This document shows, one piece after another, positions 45,888 through 57,289 of a stretch of DNA of 64,000 nucleotides. Position 1 is the stretch's first letter. Every line of letters begins with the position of its first letter. Under the pieces are notes generated by a model. That model saw only the letters and a list, made by a program, of their open reading frames with translations. It did not search any database and had not been told where the DNA came from. Source of the DNA: Trichinella spiralis (taxonomy: Eukaryota; Nematoda; Enoplea; Trichinellida; Trichinellidae); the NCBI GenBank assembly GCA_000181795.3, contig CM012953.1, positions 3,867,923 through 3,931,922 on the forward strand, given 5' to 3'. Both the position numbers and the translations under genes were made by a program.

Positions 45888-46184
45888 CCAAATCGGGTTC
45901 ACTTTCATCATAACCAAGTCGAATGATTGTTGGTTTCAAATATGCACCAAAATTTATTCCATGCCCCCAACCAACACTGCCTTCCAACGAGCCACTCCAC
46001 TGATTCAAAACATGCGGAGAAAATTGATTTTCATGGATTTTCACTACAGAACCGTAGCCGAAACTTTCTGCTCCCATCTTGTGACCGTAATTGAATTCCA
46101 AAGCTGCACGACGATTTTCCACCACAATATCTGGTAATGATTCTTTGTCCGTAAGTTTTATTACTGTAAGACTAGAACGTTTCG
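45888..46184 (-). CDS. Alternative exon D of the secreted gene
   Basis: Acceptor ATGTTTTAG; begins TKRSSLTVIKL and contains PDIVVENRRAALEFNYGHKM, WSGSLEGSVGWGHGINFGAY and IIRLGYDESEPDLG. It differs from A-C in ending at a strong GTAAGT donor, so a further 3' exon is expected. A weak candidate acceptor near 45742-45745 would add only two residues before a stop. Confidence 0.65.
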
Positions 46185-48176
46185 CTAAAACATTAAATTT
46201 ATACGCAAAATAATTTTATTTATTTGGCACGGTTTGATAGCTGCTATTAAAAATGAAGAAAATTTGTAAAATTGTGAACATATGGGAAAAAAATGCTTCA
46301 TTTATAAAATTGAGTAAAATCAGAAAGCAAAAAAATAAATATTTATATAATTTAAATTTTCAATTATTATTGTCGTCATTATTTAGTGGAATGAGTCTCG
46401 AATCGAGTGGCATTTTGAAGTAAATTCCTTCACCCCATCCAATGCGACCATCAATTGCACCTCCCCAGAAATATGGTTTGTGAATTGTCAACGGAGATGA
46501 ACCCATTAATGCATTTCCACCTCCGTAAAAGTCCATATCCAATCTTGGTCCGATATTAAAATCAAAACTTGCCCAACGGTCATCTTCCACAACAATTGGT
46601 TCCGGGTGACCAACTTTCTGCCGTATTATAGTTACAGTACTGCGACTGCCTAAAAATTAGACAGCTGAGCACCAGCTAGTGCATTTTCCACGGTTGTTGT
46701 AGAAATTGAAAGAAAAAAACATAGTTCAAAATTCATTTAAATAAATAAATAAATAAAATAGCTTGACAATTTTGGATAGTTTATGATAATTTTCTAATGA
46801 TGCTGTGGTCACAGTTTGCAGATCTTAAATCGACAATTCTCGCTTGGAGTGGAATTCCAATGTTTATTCCTTTGCTTTTCACTGTCGCCCTATTGACCCC
46901 AAGACCGAGGTTCCATTTTTTGTAACCGCGACCAAGGCGTTCACTTTCACCATGTCCACGAAAATGCGCAAACCCAGTTGGTCCAAGTCCTGCGTCTATA
47001 TTAAACTGTCGATCGTCTTCAACAATTACAGGGCAGGGTTCATTGGGTCCTCGTTGAATGACCGTCACTCTACGTTTCACTGTAAAATGGAATTTTGAAA
47101 ATTTAAATGCGAGGCACGTACAATTGTTTTTCCCTTAAATTAAAATTAAATTAAAATTTCCTTTTTAATTATTCAATTGCATTCAACGAGACCGTGAATG
47201 AAAGTTTGCAAGAGTTTTACTTTGCTAGCATGTCATCATGAATTGCAATCTGGTGATCTGTTTTTCACTAAATAGTGTCCATTTTTTATGTTCCAGTTCA
47301 AAGAGTGCAATGCAAAATCAGCCGAACCTCCAATGGCGAATGGGCCTCTTTTCGGGGTAAAGCCGTTCAGAAAAGCTCCACCAATATACCGTCTGCCCCA
47401 GGATGCATCCCCTCCAATGTGAAAAGGCGCAATCACTTTTGGACAAGGTTCACCTTCCTCACGGTCAATTACCATCGCAGTTTCAAGCATCTGTCGTCGA
47501 ACTGAAATTTTCAAACTTTCAACCTATTCACAATTCTTGATTAAAAACATGCTTATTAAAAATTACACCTTCGCAATTGTAATTTCATCATGCTTCATAA
47601 CAAATAAAGATATCAAAATCACATTATCATCACATTTCAATAAAATATGCTTTTCACAATTGCAATATCATAAACTGCATGCCCATTATTTTCAGTGCAT
47701 TTATTTCAAAAAATGGATAATTTCATTCTTTCAAAAAAATAAATTAATTAATATATATGCTTTTGTTGGTCTTTCTGATTGATCAATGACAAAAGTTACG
47801 ATTTATATAAGCAAATTTATTTTTTGTTGACAAAATTCGCTTACTTCGTTGAAGTTTCTTCAATAATTCAGAATCACTCGCGTCCACATCTACAAATAAA
47901 TGTAAAAGTAGGATCAAATATTATTTTTATTTATTTTTGCTATACAATGCAAAAGCAAATTTTAATATTAAAAAATTATTAACCTTAATTGCAATGCGAT
48001 CTTAATAGATGCATAGAAAATTACTGTTGGAAAGAGATTTCGCAGAAGAAAGCACGAGTTCAGTCTGATTAAATAAACCTTATCATATTTAAACAAAATT
48101 ATAATTAATTACCTGCTAGTAGACAAAATGCAATCAGCAATACACATGCAAACATTGTGCAAATATTGTATTTCAT
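45888..48176 (-). CDS. Secreted glycine-rich protein with four alternative 3' exons
   Basis: No known family was recognised. Exon 1 (48176..48113) encodes a signal peptide (MKYNICTMFACVLLIAF...). Exon 2 (47889..47845) encodes a short acidic-to-basic linker, DVDASDSELLKKLQR. It ends in phase 1 and is followed by four exons, each starting with a good acceptor in matching phase: 47501..47236, 47079..46781, 46649..46360, 46184..45888. The first three end in their own stop codon without a usable in-phase donor; the fourth ends at a GTAAGT donor. Each encodes ~85-98 residues sharing a TVI...PxxIVEDDR-like start, a Gly/aromatic-rich middle and, in three, a WGxGIxF...PL..RIIxL-like end. No other signal-peptide exon lies between them, so they look like mutually exclusive terminal exons, not separate genes. 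Attacin-like by composition only. Confidence 0.72.
46360..46649 (-). CDS. Alternative terminal exon C of the secreted gene
   Basis: Acceptor AATTTTTAG; begins SSRSTVTIIRQK. It contains PIVVEDDRWASFDFNIG, WGGAIDGRIGWGEGIYFKMP and RLIPLNNDDNNN with its own stop. The predicted isoform has 132 residues. Confidence 0.7.
46781..47079 (-). CDS. Alternative terminal exon B of the secreted gene
   Basis: Acceptor TTTTACAG; the A left over from exon 2 plus TG creates an ATG codon at the junction (MKRRVTVIQRG). It contains PCPVIVEDDRQFNIDAGLG and INIGIPLQARIVDL and ends in its own stop. The predicted isoform has 135 residues. Confidence 0.7.
47236..47501 (-). CDS. Alternative terminal exon A of the secreted gene
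   Basis: Acceptor AATTTCAG; begins IRRQMLETAMVIDREEGEPC and ends ...RSPDCNS with its own stop. It is the closest to exon 2 and the most divergent of the four in its second half (SWGRRYIGGAFLNGF, FAIGGSADF). The predicted isoform has 124 residues. Confidence 0.7.
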
Positions 48177-50378
48177 TATCAATTTCGTCAGTATCAATAT
48201 CAGTGAGGATATTGCTTCTCGTTCAATTACTTAAGTAAAAACATAATTTAAAAATTCATAAACAATAACCTAAATTTATAAAACAAGTTTGTGCTTCTAG
48301 TTTAAAATCTAGTTTCTAATTGACATGCTGTCTGTCTACAGATTCATTTTTGAAAAAGAATTCTGTCAATCTGCATATAAATAATATTAGCTTTTTAAAC
48401 CTCCAATCAAAAATATTAAGTAATAAATTTTCATTTTAAATGCAATTCATAAAATTTTACAAAGTATTTATTTCATCAGTGCATCAATTATGAAAGAAAA
48501 ATGATGTAAAAGTACAACAATATATGATCATAAATAATTTATTAAGCAATGATGAATATAATGTAAATTTCGGTAGTATGAAATTTCTGCTGGATCGAAA
48601 TTTGTCGTCACGTCCAAACGAGATATCATTTTCTAAAATATTTTTATTATTACAAAACATAAAAACATCAAATGCGCAGAATTCTAACAGCCATCTCAGG
48701 CAAATGTCGCGCACTATATACATCATGCTGAAACAGCAAAATCTGACTCTTCAACTGAATCAGCATAATAACTGAATGACAATAAAAAATGAAAAATAAT
48801 CATAAAATTGCACCTGCTTTTTTTCATCACCATACCTTTCATTCATTGCTTGTCATGATATTCAATCCCTAAAACAAGACAGTTCTGTAATTTATACAAT
48901 TCAACATTGAAAAAATTTATGCGTAGAAATTCATTTTTCAGGCAAATGCCTCGCACTATTTACATCATGCTGAAACAGCAAAATCTGACTCGTCATCTGG
49001 ATCATCATGAAACAGTATTAAAAGAGAAAATGCAATCTAAAAGTTTGCTTACCGTCCGTCACGCCCACTTATAATTGTAAATTTTGCAGATTTCCTAAAC
49101 AAATCAACTTCTAATAGTGTAATTGAATTATCAAGTCTGCTTAAACACATACATTTACAAATAATATAAAAGAAATGTTACGCAAAAAAGATGAACAAAA
49201 TGATGTGCACAAAAAACATTACTAATCACAATGCAGCTTCTTATAAAATTAAAATTCGCTTCAGTTATACGAAAATTACGGTCAGTATTTTATACATAAT
49301 TAAGAAAGACCAAATTTCATCACTGTAAATCTATGATCACAACATTACATTTCCTACATGCATAATTTAGAAACAATTTTAAAATCATAAAACAAAAGCA
49401 CATAAGTCATAAAAGTATTATCAACATGAATGAACAAAAAGCAACATAAACACTTTCCAACTACCAATATTTCTTTTCTTTGTCATAAAAATGTAATTTA
49501 TAACAGTACGGCACAACACAATAAACCGGCTAATTACAATATAAAAGTTTCGAAATTAAACATGCTAAAATTGAAATGCCATCGTTATTATTGTTTGAAA
49601 AGAAACAAAACAAAATACATTTCTGCGCACAACAAAAAATTTTAATACAACAGCTTAAACATACATTTGATTGATGATCAATATTTCTTACTTTAACTAT
49701 TTGATAACTTTAAAACTTCTTCATACCTTTGGCATTGTTAAGTGTTTATTTGTTTGACGTTTTTCAAATTTAAATTATAATTCAAAACAAACTCACCAAC
49801 TGAGATGCTATTCCACATAACCATTCAAACAAACCATCCAAAGTACAGCAACTTGAAGAACGTTAATGTGAATATCTACCGTAAATGATAACTTATAACA
49901 CGTCAGCAGGAATGATTTAACTTGAAAATCAGTTAGATCCTATAGATACAGTTATTTAGGGGTATCTATTATGGATATTTGGATAGTATATTTGGAAACA
50001 CAACAGTTGATGTCATGGTAATTCATCAACTAATAAATAAGTTTTTTAAATGTATATTACTGTAGAATGTCTTTTTAACTAAAGCATTGTAAGTTGATAT
50101 AATACTACATATAAATAAAGAAAAACAAATATTGAATATTTATACATGTAAAAATGATAGAAATCAAGATTATAAATTTATTTCGGTAGTTTTATCAGAT
50201 TTGAACTTGAATGTCTCAATTATCCACCTGTAGTTGTTTGCTAGTGCGTAGAGTAAGGAAGCAGTCAGCAGCTGTTTAACACTTTTCATTATCAGTTTTA
50301 AATGTACGTTTATTTTATTTTAATTTTTAAGTATGTTGTTTTGCTAGTAATTTGTACCATTTTTAGAGTTCGTTGAAC
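48177..50378. other. Intergenic with a duplicated ~73-bp block
   Basis: About 2.2 kb, AT-rich. The only structure recognised is a pair of similar blocks at 48696-48768 and 48938-49010 (separate entry). The remainder shows no exon. Confidence 0.5.
48696..49010. repeat. Direct repeat of ~73 bp, copies 242 bp apart
   Basis: Copies at 48696-48768 and 48938-49010 match over most positions. On the plus strand each begins with TCAGGCAAATG and opens a small frame (MSRTIYIMLKQQNLT / MPRTIYIMLKQQNLT). On the minus strand both contain a frame ending ESDFAVSA and a stop. It may be a duplicated exon, but the coding strand is not certain. Confidence 0.7.
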
Positions 50379-51039
50379 ATGCTTTCTACAGTTCGATTTT
50401 GTCATCTGGGACGTGCATCTGCTTTGCTTTCTAACCCTAATTTTCGTCGTGGTCAATTGCCAACGTTGCTTAAGAATGTTTTACCATCTAGTCCAATATT
50501 TCCACGTGCTTCTCCAACAACATTAGCTTTAGCTACTCGCGCGTCTTCCACTGAAGTTCGTAAGTCGGTTTTCCAAAGTGATTTGTATATAACGTTGGTG
50601 CTGATTATACATTTAATTGTACAAGTGCGATATTTTCAAATACTGATTTCAATTTTAGGAGAAATCCCTCCCAACCATGCAACTGTGTTCAAATTGGAAC
50701 GAGTACTTGCTGCTGCGATGTTGCCGTTATTTCCGGCGGCTTTGTTCATCCACAACGGCATCATGGACAATTTGCTGGCTGTGGCAGTTGGACTGCACAT
50801 TCATTTGTTTGTTTTAATTTTGTTTTTTTTCAAATTCGAATAATTATCCAATTTTTTTCAGTGGGTTGCATGTCGTGGTTGAAGACTACGCTCGGCCCTT
50901 TGTCATCGGTGAAACGTTGTCCAAGTTGTGCACCAAAAGCATCTACCTGGTGTCAATTCTGATGCTTGCCGGCTTGTTGCATTTCAACTACACTGACGTT
51001 GGTATCACGAAAGCGTTCGAGATGATTTGGTCACTGTGA
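50379..51039 (+). CDS. sdhd-1: Succinate dehydrogenase cytochrome b small subunit (SDHD)
   Basis: SDHD anchors complex II in the inner mitochondrial membrane and helps form the haem b and ubiquinone sites. Three exons: 50379-50559, 50659-50806, 50862-51039, giving 168 residues (human 159). The N-terminal ~60 residues are rich in Arg, Ser and Ala without acids (presequence). Conserved stretches: [18 protein letters not shown] (human KVERVLAVALLPLGPAA), [17 protein letters not shown], with the His pair and the DY of the haem and quinone region (human LHGHWGLGQVVTDYVHG), and [19 protein letters not shown]. Joining exons 2 and 3 by TT/GTTTGT restores HIHFGLHV. A TTTTAG acceptor lies 15 nt upstream of the ATG. 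AATAAA at 51104. Confidence 0.93.
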
Positions 51040-51103
51040 TTTCGTAGGTTCATTTAATCATAGACGACTGACAAATGCTTTAAAAGAAAAAGTTATTTCT
51101 GTG

Positions 51104-51109
51104 AATAAA
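51104..51109 (+). terminator. Polyadenylation signal of SDHD
   Basis: AATAAA 65 nt after the SDHD stop, within 130 nt of the convergent IDE stop codon. Confidence 0.6.
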
Positions 51110-51195
51110 ATTCGGGCAAATGTCATGTTCATTTATTAATCTTCAAAATAGTTAACACACAGTACAATTTAAGTTGACGTGTTATTTTTCTAATC

Positions 51196-51201
51196 TTTAT
51201 T
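51196..51201 (-). terminator. Polyadenylation signal of the insulin-degrading enzyme gene
   Basis: AATAAA on the minus strand, 34 nt past the TGA at 51238..51236. A second AATAAA lies further on at 51137..51132. Confidence 0.55.
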
Positions 51202-51235
51202 TAACCGGATCCTTGTATTTTTGTTCTTCCAATTT

Positions 51236-54200
51236 TCAAATTCCTTCAGTTGACAAAACACCAATTTGGGGAACTTCCATTTCCGGCTTCATGCGTGGGA
51301 AAAGGGGCAAATTATTTTTAAAATCAATCAAATTCTTGATCTTTTCCAGCTGAAAGGATTTGTATTAAAGAGAAAATTTCAAGTTTCATTTTTTCATCTT
51401 ACTTTTCCTTGATCTTCAAGTACTGATCGTTTCGTTCGGATAGAATTGATTTCGAAATTATTTGAATAAACTTGCGTCGAAAGTTTCCGACGTTTCGGCG
51501 CATCGGCTGCGATGTGTTGCTGTAAAATTGGAAAATTGTTTTTCACAGTTGTGTGAAAAGCATGCAAAATTGTATGAAAAAATTTTCTACTTTGTAAAAT
51601 TCAATCAGCTCCTCTTTGGTGATTGTTTGCAGTATGTTCACCTCTTTCTCATCACGTTCGAAATTGTACTGTTCGCTGCTGATTTCGGACCAACATTTCG
51701 AAGCGGCCGACACCAACTTTTTCGGCTTTTCAAGTCGTTTCGACGTCAACGCTGCTCTGTGCTCTTCGAACTCTTCGCTCGGCATATTTTTAATATCTTC
51801 CTATAAATTATTATTCACTTTGGATATTTTCCATCACATTTACATAATTATACACTGACCAACAACTGAGACAAGAATGCTTCGATTCGTTCGTCCAAAT
51901 AGGTGGGCGATTCTTCCGACTGGACAATTATGTGCAAACCTTGCGTATCGTTGGCACGTCTCAAGCCACCAAATACAATATAACCTGTGAAATGAAAATT
52001 AAATGTGCAAATCTCTGAACGATGAAATAGTTAATTAAAATTATTATTATTTATATGTTTACCCAATTGTTCGACTGTTCTCAATTGATGAAAGCAAGGT
52101 TCGTTCAATATTTGGACCAACAATTCCAGCAGCATGTTCAATCGTGACTCTTGCAAGCCGACTTGAAGTATCATTTCAATCGCCGAATTCGGATGTACCG
52201 TATTCTGCGCTTCGAAAACGAATGTTTTTCCTTTCTGTAATTTCACTTCACGATTTCTTGTTACTTGACTTGCCAACAAAGGCTTCGGTTCCATTTTCTC
52301 CAAAATAGCGCTCTTGGTTTGATTTAAAATATCTCGCGCATTTTGTTCCGATGCGTTACCAAATACCAAAGCTTCGATGTGCATTTCAGAGAATAATACA
52401 CGTTTGAAATCGTCTATCATTTCAATTTTCAAGCCAACTGCTTCGCGCAGCAGTTCCTTCTTCGACCATGTACGATCACTGAGCAGCAGTGTCGAATAAT
52501 ACATCGATTGTTGGTAGGGTGGTTCCATGTCGAAGTTGCGCAAACGCCGGATGAATCTCTCCTTGAGCCGGTCGAACGTTTGCGGTTCCACCTTCAACGA
52601 CAACATCTTGTCGACGATGCTCGACAACAACACCGGCAACTTTTCACTGTAGCCCGAAACGTTGATCTGTATGCCGTCCAGGGTGGAAACGACGGAATAT
52701 TTGAGACCGGCCAGCATGGCGTTGTAGGCGTGCTCGTTGAGAGCGTCGAAAACCAACTCCGAGTACAGATGGGCTTCGACCATACGACCTGGGCTTGAGT
52801 TGGTCAACGGGCTTCTCAGCAGGAGTCGAACCACGGTTTTGGGTGTCAAAAATTCGTCGTCCTTTTTGTACCACACACGCGCCATTGGATCCTCGTCGCC
52901 CGGTTCACCGGTCAACAGGCGTGGCAATTTGGTCGGCTGTGTGCAGTCGGCTAGGGTAAAGTCGGTCGGTATGAACGCGTTGGGGTCGGGCAATTTGAAT
53001 TTCGAAGAACCAGCAGCTCCACCGTTGCCCTGGCACCGTTCCAAGAATTCCTTCCCCAGCGGCTTCTTGCGGTAGCAGGTGCCGTACCAGGGTTCGGCCG
53101 AGTTGACGACGTTGCAGAAACTTTTCGACGTTACCGTCATGAGCATGTTGTCCGGCCGAAGCTGATCCAACACCATGTACACTAGCTCCGGCTTGTAGTG
53201 GTCCATACGGTACGGACCGAACATCACGTCCTCCATCGGATAAAGTTGCAACGCCGACGCCAAGTAGGTGGTCAGATTCATCGGCTGCTCTTTGTCTTTG
53301 AAACGGAATTCGATCTTGTTCAAATCTTCACACTCGCGGTGTATCCACTCTTGGACCCCTTCGTTGCGCACCAACGAGATGTATTCGAACACCAGCTGAG
53401 CAATGTCGTCCACGTGGCGCAAGCCGGATTCGGTCACTTCAACGTCGATGTTAAAGAACCAGAAACCACGGGCGCCGGTTCTCGGTCCGGCGGTCAACGT
53501 GTTCACCCAGCCGTGCTTTTTCAGCTCAGACAACAAACTGCCCGACGCCTCGTGACCGAGCAGATGACCGATGTAGTGGCCAGGATTCGAAGTGTAATAT
53601 TCGTGCAAGTCGGGCAGTGGAAAGCAGAAATTGATCGAACGCAAATCTTTCACCGGAACCACGTTGACCCTGTAGCCGAGCTCTGTGGCCGTATATGGGT
53701 GCTCTTTCCAGACGATCTTTTCCAATTTTTTGTTTTCAATGCTGGCAAATGTCGGCACGTATGCCGCCTGCAATTCATCCAGCGACTCTTTGCCCATTAT
53801 GCACAACGCCATCAAATTAGCCGAATAATGATTTTGATAAAATTGCAACAAAGCTTCGCGTGGATCATCGCCTCTGGCCAGCACGTCGTCCAGAAGTGTT
53901 TTCCGCGTGCCGGTTCCAAATTTGTTGTAGTCGTGTTTCGGATTCGACAAATGACGTTCCAACTGATAGTCGCGCCAACTGTCGCTTTGCAAATTACCTC
54001 TCATCTCAGAATCCACCGCATTCACTTCACGTTCCGTAGCATTCACCGTGAACAACGGTTCGATGAAAAACTGGGCAAATCTGCAATATGAAAAAAGAAA
54101 TTTTACCATGCAAAATAAATTTAATCAAATCAAATCAAATACCTGTCCAATGCTCCGCCTAAAAATTCGGGGGCTACATCAAAATGATAATTGGTATGAT

Positions 54201-54645
54201 CAGTCGACGTGTAAGCGTTCGAGTTTCCTCCATGAGCGACCAAGTAACTTTGATATTCATTGTCTTTTGGGTACTACGGAAAAAAGATGAAATTTTACAA
54301 TCGAATTTTAGTTAATACCTTATACAGGGTCAGTACCTTTTTCGTTCCAAGGAACAACATGTGCTCACAAAAATGGGCCAGTCCAGGCATGTTCCAAGGA
54401 TCCATCATGTGGCCTAACAAATTACGAAACAATGAATCCAATACAAAATGATCGACAAAAATAAAAGCAAAGTCACCAGCGCTAACATCCAACGAAGCGG
54501 CTGCTTTGTCCGTTTTTGGATCGCTGATCAACAAAACCTTCAAACCATTGTTCAATTCAAGTCCTCGATAAGAGCGTTTATCTTCTGGAGATTGGATTAT
54601 ATTGTCGTTGCGATGTTTGATAAATTTGGCGCTTTCGTTCAACAT
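51236..54645 (-). CDS. ide: Insulin-degrading enzyme (insulysin, M16A metallopeptidase)
   Basis: Insulysin degrades small amyloidogenic peptides inside a closed chamber. Eight exons: 54645..54477, 54413..54337, 54273..54143, 54080..52063, 51984..51860, 51800..51591, 51519..51403, 51349..51236, giving 986 residues (human 1019 with a longer N-terminus). The inverted zinc motif HxxEH is in [14 protein letters not shown] and the third ligand Glu in [10 protein letters not shown]. Other family landmarks: [46 protein letters not shown] (substrate-binding Tyr), [14 protein letters not shown], and [10 protein letters not shown] at the end. No presequence precedes the first ATG, which lies 10 nt after a TTATAG acceptor, so the product is probably cytosolic. 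Exon 4 alone codes for 672 residues. Confidence 0.95.
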
Positions 54646-57289
54646 TGAATTCGATCTATAAACAGATATGCTAATTCAATTACAAAACAAATATTCACAC
54701 TAGTACATAAATAATAGGAATGAATAGGTTATCACGATAAGAACCTTTTTTACAAATCTAATTTTTTAATGCTCAGTTTAATTTTTTGAAAAAATTCCAT
54801 GTTCAAAATCACATGTTAATCACAAACATGCGCATGCAAGATGCATAAAGCAACCGATTAATACATTCTGAAACAAGCGGGAAATTGCATGCGTCGTAAC
54901 ATTCTTTAGAGGTAATCTAAACAATTTTCAGATTTCCCTTTAAAAAAAACAGATAACTTACAAGTGACAAGTAATCACGGGCATGATGCAAGCAAGTACA
55001 GAGCAATGACAAGCAACCACGAGCAAGTATCAAAGAACAACGGCCAAAGTGCAAAGGACACCAAAACAAAGAGTAATTAGACCAGGAGTGTTCCCATTGC
55101 AGACCAAGACAATGACCGCGATTTCTGATTGGTTCAACAATTTCATTGGTCCTTCACTCCTGTTTATATTCAAATTAAAATACAAAATACAGATCAGGGG
55201 AACTCCCGATTATCCGAACACTCGGTTTTTGGGGGTCCTGAAATAATCGAATTTTCGGATAATCAGACGTTTTCAATTTTTCAAAATGTATGTACGTAAT
55301 TGAAGCGTTTATAACCGTTATTCTCAATTAGACGCGGAAGAGCAGACATTCTGTTTATTATACGACTTTATTTGCCGTTTACTCGCTTAAACTCGGTTGG
55401 TACTCGCAATGTATTTCCGGAAATCGACTCCCATGCTTATTAGTTGGTCAAGTGCACGTTTCTGGAGGGACCACATGTAAACTGCTGAATCAAGCGCGCT
55501 ATTTGACGCTTTTTTCATCGATTTTCGTGAAGAACAGCTACTCGAAGTATCCATGTGCGACACAAATCAGTCAGCTAACGTCGACTGCGATGGATGTTGA
55601 AACTATGAGCGACTCGCCGCTCTCCACTAGTCTACACATTTCTAGCTTTTGCTCTAAACTCAAAACCTTTCTCTTTCTAGCAGTAGACATACCGGACATA
55701 AAAGTTAACCTACAGAATGTTACAGTATTAATGAAATGCAGGTTGGCTTACGAAAAAGTGTTCGGATAATCGAAGTTTCACTGTATCAGCAACTTCTAGC
55801 TCGACTGAAAGCACGCAGTATAATTTCAACTTTTCATTTTAACCCTTCTAACAACAGTTTCAGGTAGAGAACAATGAAAAACCAATGTCGGTTCTTATAT
55901 TTAGTAGATGCCGCAGAATGAGGAATTGTTTCATCAGAAAAACGGGCAAAAAACCGTGCCATTTTGTGTAAACTGCTTTATCATCTGATTGGTTTAAGAG
56001 TAATTTACTGCTGCGGTTGATCAGTGCTTTAGTGGAAAGCTTACATTTACAATGACATTCAAAATTCTCAATAATCACAAAGCTAAATACGATGAGAAAT
56101 GAAAGCAATACCTCTAAACTGAATAACCTCATACTTCACTTAAATGAGCACATATTTAATTAATTTAATTAACATGCATCACAATGAAATTCATAAATAA
56201 GCATAAACGAAAGTAGAATTGGAGCAATTCTTATTACGACATGCTATGATAAGAAAATAACCAAATATTATAATAATAAACTTCCCTTCTTATAGTAAAA
56301 CATGCTTATTAAAACAGTATTTCTCAAGTCAAAAAACAATTATAGATGCGTTTCACGAAACAGTTTGTTAAATGTTAGAATATGTCATTTGGAAAATTAA
56401 CAAAGCGAACAATACCATCAACTGTTGACGCACAAATTTATGCAATAAAGATGTTCATAAACCATAAAATATATACAGAACCCATATATTTGATGAAATG
56501 TAAACCTCCTCTGTAAAAAAACTAACTCTCTCTGAAGTCATTTTTTGCTCACTGTCAAATACATGCAAACTATTTCATACTAATCTCAAAGAAAACTTCT
56601 TTTCACCAATAAATCAATTCATACCTGCTTAAAGAAAAAAACACTTTCGAATGTTTTCTGAATAAAGTATTGGAATGCGGCAATCTCAGTAGAGAACGTA
56701 GGTAAAACATGATGAAAAGTTCACGGAAGTATGGACAATTTCAACGTGAGAATTATGCAAACTTTGGTAGAATAAGGTATACTTTGATTTACGAATATGA
56801 GGCAGTTTATATTCTAAAAATTCAAGCAAACGGTCAGCCACACTACTGAATAGTAAAAATAATATTTTTCAGTGCCCAAAACGATATACAGTGTATAAAG
56901 CTTATAAATTTTACGTTTAAAAAAATTTGGCAAAAAAATTTTAACTATCCTTCTTACCTGATACGTTTCAATACCGTTGTTTGATTAAAAGGTACAAATA
57001 CTGTATTTTACTGTTCTGTGTATTTCAAAACGTTATTGGTAAGCATTTCAAATTCTTTTAACAAAAAAAGTTTCAACAATTAAAACAATTTATTAATAAT
57101 AATATTTTTAATTATTATTAGAATTTATTGTAATTTTTTTCAAATAATAAGCACTATAACTGAAATGAAGCAAATAAATTTAAATTTAAAAAATTTGGTG
57201 GACATTTTACTTCTAAAATATTAATTTCAAAATTACTGAAATTCACAATTTTTCTAACGTCCTTAACATTTCCGCTTAATTTTCAATGT
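54646..57289. other. Intergenic with a DNA transposon remnant
   Basis: About 2.6 kb. 54960-55090 is a CAA/AGC-rich stretch; 55195-55783 is a pogo-like element (separate entry). The rest is AT-rich with no exon seen. Confidence 0.5.
55195..55783. mobile_element. pogo/Tigger-like DNA transposon remnant
   Basis: The terminal inverted repeats are about 27 bp. The left end starts CAGGGGAACTCCCGATTATC and the right end, read inverted, starts CAGTGAAACTTCGATTATCC; both continue CGAACAC. This ATTATCCGAAC-type end is typical of the pogo/Tigger/jerky group of Tc1-mariner-like DNA transposons. At 589 bp it is far too short for an autonomous copy. The interior has a 105-residue open frame (55452-55769) that could be a leftover of the transposase C-terminus, with no catalytic triad visible. 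A target-site TA duplication is not clear (AT on the left, TA on the right). Confidence 0.72.

Noticed and set aside
45888-47501. Four separate tandem genes instead of one gene with alternative exons
   Set aside because: The intervals between the domain exons are too short and lack ATG plus signal-peptide exons, and all four acceptors share the phase of exon 2. RNA data could still reverse this.
53198-54091. Long plus-strand open frame (297 codons) over the IDE gene
   Set aside because: It is a shadow of IDE exon 4; the minus frame has all M16 motifs, while this one has no family features.
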